From assembly GCA_949127645.1 (NCBI GenBank), contig CASBQM010000666.1, forward strand, positions 1-6,675: DNA of 6,675 nucleotides, in the 5' to 3' direction. The notes beneath the pieces are model-generated. The model made no database searches. It was not told the origin of the DNA and saw only the letters and a program-made list of their open reading frames with translations. This document shows, in pieces, positions 1-6,675 of this stretch. This DNA comes from Synechococcales cyanobacterium PMM_0036. GTDB taxonomy: Bacteria > Cyanobacteriota > Cyanobacteriia > Elainellales > Elainellaceae. Position 1 is the stretch's first letter, and the number at the start of each line of letters is the position of its first letter. The translations under genes and the position numbers were made by a program.

Positions 1-3000
1 ACTCAGGGGTATGCTGAAAAGTTAGGCGCACAAAGGGTAGAAAAAAGTATCTATTCTTTAAAGTTTGTTGAGGAAGTAGAGAAGCAAATTAAAGAGCGTG
101 AAAAAGAACACGCCAGAGCATTAGAAAAGATGGCTACGTCTAAGCTGTTCTCAGAAAGAAGAGAAGCTTTAGGTGGTAGCTATGCTATCCCAGACCCCGT
201 GACTGGTGCTTTAAAAGAAATAAATCTTGCCCCAAGAGTAGAAAAGAAAAAGAACAGGTTTGGGCTTGAGTCGTGGCAATTGACTGACTCAGGTAAAGAA
301 TATGTCCAGAAACAGGCTAGAAAAAGAGTCATGGCTGACAATGATGAAAAAGAAACCTTAAAAAAAGCATCGCAACAGTCCGGACTAACAGAAGCATATA
401 GAAAAACTGGGGGAGGAGATCCTAGTTTTGCAGCACTAAAGACTTTGGTAGAGGCAAGCTCTAAAGCACCGCTTGCCATTATTAATGCTTTTGATGATGC
501 TTTAGCTAACTTTCATATAAAAGATTACAAAGTCAATAATTTATTTGTTGATCAAGTACAGTACACCCATGCTCCCACAAGCAACAAGCCCGTAAACCCT
601 TTAGCTTACGATCTACAAGTTGAAAAGATTGCCAACCAAGTGCAAGGACAAAGAGAAAATGAGGTGCTTGAACTGACTTCAATGAAAGAAATAAGGAAAA
701 AATTTGAGGTTTATTTACCGGGATTGATAGGGAGTCCACTAGGGGGAAATCCAGAAACAGACGATATGAGAATTAAGATGACAAAAGAATGGTCAAACGC
801 TGATCCTTTTAACCCAAACACAGGACTCCATGTGAAAAAATCTACTCAAGTCGCAAAATTCTACATAGAGAGAATAATTGAAGCAGGAAACGTGCAATTA
901 CCTAAAAATGAACACAGCGATGATTATAAAAAACAATTGGCTAGAACCCAATCTAGTATAAGAATTATATATGAAGAATTTTTGCAAGAATTGGCTGAAC
1001 TCAGGACAAAGCTGATCGTCCCAAAAATACCAAGATTTGGAGATTTTACGGAATCCAATCAAGCAGCGATCGCACAAAGCCGACCAGTTGGAGCCTATCC
1101 TATAAGCGTGGGAGGGGACGTCATACCTGATGCAATATCGAATACCATCCAAGCCGTGCAGGGACAAGTAGCTGGAAAAAGCGCGGGTAGCATGATGGGA
1201 GGCTTATATAAAGCGACTGGCATTCCTGAATTACTGAGCAAGCTTAAAGAGAATCAACAATTATCTGGCAGGATAGCCAGATTATACAATCAAAGCACAA
1301 AGATATCTGAAGAACAATCGTTCAAAACTAACATAAGCCGGAGGGGAAGAGAAGCTGGACTAAATGCAGCCATATCCAATGCAGACTACAAAGATTATGA
1401 TGATTACATAGTAAAAAGAAATGTGCTAGTCAACAACCCTACTAAAGATAGAGAATCTGAAAGAGATCAATTGTATTTAAAAAACTTTATAGAAAAAAGG
1501 AAGTTTCAGAGGGAGTCTACAGATGCAGAGCAAACAGGGGTAAAAGATGTCGTACAGAGAGTCCTCAGTACTTTTACAAATCCAGTTGTAAATCCAGACA
1601 CTGGCGAAACAGAAGATTCAATTACCCAGTTAAAGAATAATCTTAATCTACTTCCAAAGAAAACATCAGAGCATTTTAAGCTTTTCATGAAAAATCCCAC
1701 TGTCGGAGTACCAGGGGGACTATCGCAGGAAAATTATGACAGCTTACAAAAAGCGTTACTCAATATAGGGATATCAGCAGAACAGCTTAGAACTCTTCAG
1801 AAGGGATTATCCTCAAATAGCTTGGTAGATTCTTTTAACACCTTTATCAACACTGGAAAGTGGATAGTGAAGGCTTCTGAAGAAGACCAAAAAAGAATTG
1901 CAGCTTCTTTGTCTTTAACGGAGGAAGAGTTAAGATATATCCAATTTGTCCAATATAAAGATTGGTTTCAGGCACTTCAGTCTAAAACAGTGCAGTTTGT
2001 TGCCGCAGTAGAAGATATAGCTCAGGCTGTTGACACCAAGATGCGGAACAGAATTGAAGGGATGAAGACAAGTTTATCCGCCTATATGCCAGAAGCATGG
2101 GCTAATGCTCTTGTTTCACCTTTTGAAAAAGGATACAACAAAATAAGTCTTGGGTTTAAAGAATTTTACCTTAAAGTTAAAAACAAAATACAGACTAATA
2201 GCGGTACTTGGCAAGGTCAGGTTAGCAGTTTAAAGGGAATGCAAGCTTATGAATCCGCTAAGACCGAATATCAAGGGAATAAGCGTAATGCTCTAGAGAG
2301 TATGGGCAAAATCCCTAAAGAAAAGGGGAAAGCAACCACCGCTGCATATTTTCAAAATCAGATGATGAAGGTGCTGAAAGACAACGATCGAAGTGATGCT
2401 GACAGCATAAAGATCATCCTTACTATATTGCGAGGTGCGACAGCGCAACAAAATGTTACGCAGTCCTTAGAAAAAGCCGGAATTGACAAAAAGGATATAG
2501 ATAAATTACCTAAACTACTTGAAAAAGGGTTAGGCTTGAAGGCAGAAGAAATCGAAAAAATACTAAAAAGTACAGAATTTACAGCAAAGACAGTCGCACC
2601 GTTTCAGTGGTTTTTCCTAAAAGGTCTACCAAATATTATTGGTGGGTTTGCTAAAGACATTGCTGCTAGCAGAATTGGAAGATTCGTTTCTGCAAGGTTT
2701 AAGATTATGGCTGATGACATCAGCTTAGGTGTCGGTTCTGAATTCTTTAAGAGCATGGGATCTGCAACTCAGGTTTTTAAACAGATCGGCAATAAGCTAC
2801 TGGTCAGCTCAAACTCATTAGCCATCAATATTCAAAAGGTATTCGGACAAAACTTTTTGAGCGATCTGATCAATAATGCAGGAGAAAGCGTTACTAGATT
2901 TTTGCACTGGATACCAGAAAAACTCAATGAAGAAGGAAGCAGGCTGGAGAGCCTTGGCACATCTACGGGATCTTGGACAAAGATAATCCTGGATAAGGGA

Positions 3001-6000
3001 AAAGAGCTATTTATAGCGATCGGGCAAGGGCTGAGTACAGCGGCGGGGTTATTGGGCAATCCACAACAATTATTTGCCGCAATCAAAGGGATGCTCAGTA
3101 ACGTAAAGAATTGGTTTGTAAGCTTGTTCAAACCAGGACAACAAGGTCAAGGGGCAGGTTCAATTATCGAATCTAAACAAAGATTAGCTCAGGTACAACT
3201 ATCGATGGTTGAATCTGAACAGAGACTAAATCAAGCGCAACAATTAGTTGCTCAATCGAAACAAGAGTTAAGTAAATCTGAAGTCCTTAGCGCTGCGGCG
3301 GAAAAAGTAGCGAAGATAGCTCGAAAAAATATAAGGGCTAGCACGGGACAACAATATCGGCAAAATGTACAGAATATACAAGGAGGTAATGCAGCAAAAC
3401 AGAAAGTAAGATCTGCCCAAGTAAAACGCACTGCGGCTGAATCGGAATATCAATCAGCTCAAGCAAGACATCAGGTTGTTCAAAGTGAGTATCAATCAGC
3501 CAAAGCTGAACATGAAAAATTAATTCAGCCTAGCGGAATAGTAGCCCCATTGCTTAAAGGCTCCCGATGGGTTGCTACACAGCTTGAAGGTGCAGCAAAA
3601 AGCTTTCAAGAAAGTCAAAAGAAATCCTTATACGGAGGACCGCCATCTAGTGCAGATCCTGGATTAAAGTATCAATACACACCCGTCAAGAAAATAGCAG
3701 AAGGTAGTGTTACCCAAGCCCCGACCATTGAACGGGGAGAAGGGGCAAATCTCATAGACCCTACTAAGTCATGGCCTAAAGCATTGCCTACGATGCCGAA
3801 GTCACTTGGCTTAGATGGGCTATATGAAAGCACTACGCATGTTCAGCCTTTAGTCCAAAAAGCATTTATGGGCTTGCTGGATGCTGGACAAAAAACAGGA
3901 GCTAAATTAAGCATATATTTTAACGAAGCGGCAAAAAGAACCGAGACAGCATGGCAGCAAGCCGTCAACGAAATGACTGGTAGCACTTGGAAAGATTGGC
4001 TAAAAGCATCTTGGAAAACTGCCAAGATAATTGTCGGAAACCTGAATCATGGTGCAGCAGATGTCACGGCTGAAGCCTGGGAACGTACCAAAAATTCAGC
4101 AAAAAGAAATATGCAAGAGATGGCTCAAGTAGCTCAAACTGTTGGAACTAAAATATCGGGGACTCTTGGACGGATTGGGCAAAGCATTGGTAGTGTCGGC
4201 AAAGCTGGAATGAAGATAGGAGGCGTTGTTACCGCTGGCGGAGCGGCTATGCAATCCATCATCTGGTCGCTGAGTAGCCTCAATATTGGCAACGAAAAAC
4301 TAATGCAAGGGATGATGGTCTTTTCGCAAATTACCACGATGGTCGGTGCAGTGGGTGCCTTGGCTACACCAATATTGGCAGCTATGTTTGCATCTTTAGA
4401 GGCGATCGGAACTGTAGGTGGTACAGTAGTTGCGGTATTCTCGAGCATTGGGGCTGTCATAGGCTCTTTATCTGGCATCGCGGCTGTTGGGTTAACGCCC
4501 CTCCTACTTGGTATAGGTGCAGTGGCTTTAGCTCTTACTGCATTATCGATCGGCATCAAGAATAATTTTCTGGGAATGGGCACTGCGGCTAAAGCAGTAG
4601 GAAAAATACTGACATCAGCCTTAATGATGCCTATAGACTTTATTGCTTCTGCCTGGTTAGGTTTTGTTGGGAAGTTTGGGCATATCATTTATCCGATCGT
4701 CAAACCAGCCCTAGATACAGCGCAGATGCTCATTAATGCGTTGAACCACAATCCAACCGAAGTTATCCCCAGTGCTTGGGATAGAGCAGTAGAAAAGATC
4801 AAGGGCATGTTCTATGGCTTGGTTAATGCCGCCCGGACTATAGCAGGGAAGATTATCGATTTCTTTCATCCAGCCTTTGCCGCTGCTGCAAGCATTAAAG
4901 AGCATATCTTTAGCGGAACAAAAGAAATGGTCAGTAAAGCTAAGGATGTAACAAGCAACGTTGTTCATCAAGGCAGCGAAATAGTCCATTCGGCAGTCAA
5001 CACAACTAAGAATGCGGCTAGTAACATAGTCCACACAGGGGACACGTTCATTCATTCCTCTAGCACAAAAGATATTCTCCAAGAAAGTTTATCGGTGCTA
5101 AATATAATAAATAAAACTTTAGTTGACGTCTATAACTCTCTGGCTCTGATGAATCAGGCTTTTACCACATTCCCTAATGTAGTAAAAGAAAGCAATGCAA
5201 CTTTAAAGACAATCTCCACGTCTAACGAAAGAATTGTTAATTACATAAAAGATCCAAAGACGATAGCCCCAACTGGTAGTAATGATATTGGCAAAAGCGT
5301 AACGTCTACTGGGGCAAGAAAAACTAATATGTTTAACCTTTACAAAGGTAAGCGCATTGATTATAAAGATCTACCTAATGCTAATTCGTCTGCTTTTCAT
5401 CTAGAAAATACCGGGATGAAGCTAGGGCATACTCTAGAGTTTGGTCTTTCCAAGCTTTTCTCTAACTTTACTAACAGGTCTGGCTATAAGGCTGAAGTGG
5501 AAGCTAATATGCTCCAGGAAGAAAACCGTTTAGTGGCAGAGATAGTAAGTAATGCGAAATCTGGCTCCGCGCTATTACAAAAAGAATATGGAAGTCTTGT
5601 CACAACTATTCAGCAAAAAGATTTATTTGGAAAGGTTAAAGATAAAACAGTCGTTAACGAAAAAGGACAGGAGTATATTGAGAAAAAGCTAGCCGAAGAA
5701 TTTACTACTCATACGGGAGTATTTTCGCAAGCGGCACTTGAAAAGGCGGCTCAAAAAACTGGACTAAGGAATCCCAAGGCAGAAGACCTCGGCAAAGTTG
5801 GTATAGAATCTCAGACCATGTTTAAGAAGATTGTCAGCGATGTAAAGACAGATCCTACTGTAACTATACTTACTCAGATTTCAGCCGATATAGTATCTTC
5901 CACTGCTTATGCAAAACAACTAGCAGACATCGCGGTCAAACAATATGCATTACTTGAAAGCATTTCTAACCAAGGGGTCAAAGATGTCGCGGGTAAAGAG

Positions 6001-6675
6001 TCATTGGATAAGCAGCCAAAAATTTCAGAGGTCGTCAGCTCCAAAAAAGAACAGCCCAAGACCGATCTTGAGAAAAAGATACCAGACACGGCAAAACCCG
6101 CCACAAGCCCTATCAGCTCAATAGCACGTTTTGCATCAAGTGCGTGGGAATCTACAAAAAACACGGGCACTTTCATAAAAGAACATTTACCAAAATATCA
6201 CGTAAAACCGGACACAGACGCATGGCAAGAGATTAATAATTCTTTACACCAAGGTAAAAAGATTAAGGTCAAGCAATCAATAAAAGACCTGGTAAACCCA
6301 GTCATCAAACAATTTGGCACTGAGATCAACCAAGTTAAAAGTCCTGTCAAGGAACTCCAAGTTATATCAAATGACAAGACAACTAAGGTAGGGGGTCTTC
6401 TTGGCGTAAAAGAAGTTACCCCGACTGCGATCAAAAAGATCAATGTCCCAGAAGTTACTACCCCCGCAGCCAATGAGATAAAGAGTCCTCTGGGGAAAGA
6501 AGTTACCCCGACTGCGATCGAGAAGATCAATGTCCCAGAAGTTACTACCCCGACAACTGGGATAAAGGCTGGATACCCTTTGTCCACTGCGCTAGAGCCT
6601 AAAACCGATCTTCTTGAGAAGACGGCATCGGACACGGTAAGATACACGCCAAGTCCTTTTAGCTCAGTGGCAAGC
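1..6675 (+). CDS. Internal part of a giant tape-measure-like phage tail protein (both ends missing)
   Basis: Frame 1 is open through the whole window (2225 codons), so start, ribosome binding site and stop lie outside. The translation is mostly helical. It has Lys/Glu-rich coils near the left end, amphipathic helices at residues 866-886 and 1003-1043, a coiled coil at 1054-1176, Trp-rich helices at 1314-1365, an almost uncharged Gly/Ala/Val/Ile segment at 1434-1519, and a repeat-bearing Lys/Pro/Thr-rich region from about 2000 on. I find no Cys. Tape-measure proteins of long-tailed phages are very long helical proteins with such hydrophobic segments and Trp repeats; they set tail length and are expelled from the tail tube at infection. 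At about 0.15 nm per helical residue, 2225 residues would span at least 330 nm, if all of it acts as ruler. I saw no lytic transglycosylase, NlpC/P60 or M23 peptidase motif. Alternatives are another giant virion protein or a large mobile-element structural protein. The coding call is near certain; the function is moderately supported. Confidence 0.88.
61..141 (+). other. Charged Lys/Glu-rich helix near the left edge
   Basis: Residues 21-47 of the visible protein have no Pro or Gly and are dense in Lys, Glu and Arg (for example EEVEKQIKEREKEHARALEK), with Val, Ile, Leu and Ala at roughly heptad spacing. This is the composition of a long solvent-exposed helix or coiled coil. Such rods are common in tape-measure proteins but not specific to them. 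Confidence 0.55.
1066..1073. repeat. HIP1 octamer GCGATCGC
   Basis: This is an exact copy of the palindromic HIP1 sequence, which is strongly over-represented in many cyanobacterial genomes. It sits in the coding frame as GCG ATC GC (Ala-Ile-Ala). CGATCG cores also occur at 2385, 3017, 4403, 4547, 4694 and 6515. The site is used here as a taxonomic signal for a cyanobacterial host; no function is claimed for it in this gene. Confidence 0.8.
2596..2658 (+). other. Hydrophobic/aromatic helix
   Basis: Residues 866-886 (beginning APFQWFFLKGLPNIIGGF) are rich in Phe, Trp, Ile, Leu and Gly, with only two charged residues. The stretch could be a short membrane-interacting helix or a buried amphipathic helix. 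It is the first clearly hydrophobic stretch in the visible protein, after some 860 mostly polar and charged residues. Confidence 0.5.
3007..3129 (+). other. Pair of amphipathic/hydrophobic helices
   Basis: Residues 1003-1043 form two apolar blocks, LFIAIGQGLSTAAGLLG and LFAAIKGMLSNVKNWFVSLF, split by an Asn-Pro turn. The second has the W/F-x-x-[IVL] style seen in the Trp-containing helices of many tape-measure proteins. A polar Gln/Gly spacer follows and then the coiled coil. Membrane insertion is possible but not certain, because Lys residues interrupt the second helix. Confidence 0.55.
3169..3294 (+). repeat. Three 42-bp (14-residue) coiled-coil repeats
   Basis: Three consecutive 14-residue units begin at residues 1057, 1071 and 1085: ESKQRLAQVQ, ESEQRLNQAQ and QSKQELSKSE. 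The first two agree at seven of their first ten positions, and the third is more diverged. Fourteen residues equal two heptads, so each unit keeps the coiled-coil register. This suggests growth by small in-frame duplications. Confidence 0.7.
3442..3525 (+). repeat. Two 42-bp repeats, SEYQSA units
   Basis: SEYQSAQARH (from residue 1148) and SEYQSAKAEH (from residue 1162) are eight-of-ten identical and lie exactly 14 residues apart. The core coding for YQS is also identical at base level (tatcaatca). The period matches the repeats at the start of the same coiled coil, although the two blocks are not in phase with each other. Confidence 0.75.
3631..3822 (+). other. Pro/Gly-rich linker
   Basis: Residues 1211-1274 contain many Pro, Gly, Ser, Thr and Lys residues (for example YGGPPSSADPG and PKALPTMPKSLGLDGL) and no long apolar run. 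The stretch separates the coiled coil from the Trp-rich helices and reads as a flexible or extended spacer. No known domain was recognised in it. Confidence 0.55.
3940..4095 (+). other. Trp-rich helical segment
   Basis: Residues 1314-1365 carry Trp at 1318, 1330, 1333, 1338 and 1360, in contexts such as TAWQQAV, STWKDWLKASW and EAWERTKN. Spacings of 12 and 22 residues are close to multiples of 11, the period described for aromatic residues in tape-measure proteins of several Gram-positive phages. The segment directly precedes the Gly-rich approach to the hydrophobic region, as is common in that family. Confidence 0.65.
4300..4557 (+). other. 86-residue uncharged hydrophobic segment, probable membrane spans
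   Basis: From residue 1434 to 1519 the only charged residue I find is Glu1467. The rest is Gly, Ala, Val, Ile, Leu, Met, Ser and Thr, for example GAVGALATPILAAMF and LLLGIGAVALALTALSIGI. The length allows three or four helical spans. A Gly-rich, Lys-containing approach (residues 1384-1413) precedes it. In tape-measure proteins such segments are thought to insert in the host inner membrane during DNA ejection. A holin-like or ordinary membrane protein is unlikely, because the segment is embedded in a soluble coiled-coil chain of more than 2000 residues. Confidence 0.85.
4954..5061 (+). repeat. 22-residue His-containing helical repeat (two copies)
   Basis: SNVVHQGSEIVHSA (from residue 1652) and SNIVHTGDTFIHSS (from residue 1674) are 22 residues apart, i.e. 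two 11-residue turns. Histidines fall at 1656, 1663, 1678 and 1685, each following a Val/Ile pair or similar apolar residues. The pattern fits an amphipathic 11-mer helix. Base-level similarity is moderate, so the duplication, if real, is old. Confidence 0.6.
5992..6126 (+). other. Lys/Pro/Ser-rich low-complexity segment
   Basis: Residues 1998-2042 are dominated by Lys, Pro, Ser, Thr and Glu (for example VVSSKKEQPKTDLEKK), with few apolar residues. This marks the change from mostly helical sequence to the repeat-bearing right-hand region. It probably forms an extended linker. Its second half is the upstream copy of the dispersed repeat described separately. Confidence 0.55.
6055..6126 (+). 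repeat. Dispersed repeat, upstream copy (PKTDL)
   Basis: The codons for PKTDLEKKIPDT and, a few residues on, TSPISSIA match the segment 543 bp (181 codons) downstream, PKTDLLEKTASDT and SPFSSVA. There is a one-codon indel (an extra Leu in the downstream copy). The match is visible in both bases and protein: accgatctt, gacacg and agctca are shared. Confidence 0.8.
6409..6582 (+). repeat. 87-bp tandem duplication (KEVTPTAI units)
   Basis: Two direct units begin at 6409 and 6496. Their first 57 bases match at 54 positions and encode KEVTPTAIKKINVPEVTTP and KEVTPTAIEKINVPEVTTP. The remaining ten codons are related but diverged (AANEIKSPLG against TTGIKAGYPL, with a one-codon shift). The period is 29 codons, so the frame is kept. 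The high base identity, including third positions, points to a recent duplication or ongoing gene conversion. A weakly similar stretch just upstream (EINQVKSPVKELQ) may be an older degenerate unit. Confidence 0.93.
6598..6675 (+). repeat. Dispersed repeat, downstream copy, cut by window end
   Basis: PKTDLLEKTASDT followed by SPFSSVAS repeats the segment beginning at 6055. The similarity continues to within a few bases of the window edge, so the true right end of this copy is unknown. Together with the upstream copy it may define a unit of about 181 codons. Confidence 0.8.

Larger units (their letters stand above)
3160..3528 (+). other. Long Gln/Ser/Glu/Ala-rich coiled coil
   Basis: Residues 1054-1176 are rich in Gln, Ala, Ser, Glu and Lys and have no proline, with Leu/Val/Ile/Ala at heptad-like positions. 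They suggest a rod of about 120 residues, possibly broken once at a Gly-Gly around residues 1127-1128. Both ends carry 14-residue (two-heptad) internal repeats. The rod is bounded by a Gly/Gln spacer upstream and a Pro/Gly-rich linker downstream, which fits a modular ruler-like or fibre-like protein. Confidence 0.8.

Noticed and set aside
1381..1410. FLAG-like stretch DYKDYDDY
   Set aside because: It resembles the synthetic epitope tag only partly (the Lys end and the Asp run are missing) and sits in ordinary surrounding sequence with no vector traits. It is a chance acidic/Tyr cluster.
811..1605. NP[ND]TG occurring twice (residues 271-275 and 531-535), considered as a calcium-binding or cleavage motif
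   Set aside because: There are only two short copies with no shared flanking sequence. Asn-Pro-x-Thr-Gly is a common turn. It is not a sortase signal, because no membrane anchor and Arg/Lys tail follow.
3381..3391. Perfect Shine-Dalgarno-like AGGAGGT followed at once by ATG
   Set aside because: The ATG is in frame 2, only one base from the motif, and meets a stop after six codons. The motif is read in the main frame as part of Gln-Gly-Gly-Asn, so it is most likely a chance result of those codons.
4134..4688. A 184-codon open frame on the - strand, rich in Pro, Ala, Ile and Thr
   Set aside because: It lies wholly antisense to the Gly/Ala/Val-rich hydrophobic part of the long + frame, whose codons read as Pro/Ala/Thr/Ile codons on the other strand. 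It has no domain signal of its own and no intergenic space for regulation.
6198..6647. A 149-codon - strand open frame containing an internal repeat
   Set aside because: The repeat is just the reverse complement of the 87-bp duplication in the + frame. The continuous + frame explains the region better. The same reasoning excludes the shorter - strand frames elsewhere, such as 4711-5082 and 2832-3131.
1..6675. Embedded peptidoglycan hydrolase, as found in some tape-measure proteins
   Set aside because: I looked for the Glu-centred lytic transglycosylase motif, the HxxxD/HxH pattern of M23 peptidases and a Cys-His NlpC/P60 pair and found none. The absence of Cys excludes the last within the window, but the missing ends of the gene could still hold such a domain.

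Overview
The window lies entirely inside one very large protein-coding gene on the + strand. Reading frame 1 runs from the first base to the last (2225 codons) without a stop. Neither the start nor the end of the gene is present. There is no intergenic DNA, no RNA gene, no promoter or terminator, and no second gene that I can support on either strand. The open frames on the - strand are antisense shadows of this gene.

The protein looks like a giant phage-tail tape-measure (ruler) protein or a close structural relative. It is extremely long and mostly helical. It contains coiled-coil heptad blocks, Trp-bearing helices, an 86-residue nearly uncharged Gly/Ala/Val/Ile-rich membrane-type segment, and small internal repeats. 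No enzyme active site is recognisable, and my reading finds no cysteine in all 2225 residues. The function is inferred from architecture, because no homology search could be run.

Layout by residue (codon) number: 1-140, charged Lys/Glu-rich helices; about 150-420, mixed composition with Pro/Gly turns; 420-860, charged helical region; 866-886 and 1003-1043, amphipathic or hydrophobic helices; 1054-1176, coiled coil with 14-residue repeats; 1177-1274, ending in a Pro/Gly-rich linker; 1314-1365, Trp-rich helices; 1434-1519, hydrophobic segment; 1590-1690, helices with a 22-residue His-containing repeat; 1690-2000, helical region without clear landmarks; 2000-2225, a Lys/Pro/Thr-rich region with a near-perfect 87-bp tandem duplication and a second, dispersed repeat 543 bp apart whose downstream copy runs off the window end.

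The host signal points to cyanobacteria. There is one full HIP1 octamer (GCGATCGC) and, counted by eye, seven copies of its CGATCG core in AT-leaning sequence. The most likely source is therefore a prophage, phage-plasmid or phage of a cyanobacterium. A chromosomal or plasmid-borne giant structural protein is not excluded.
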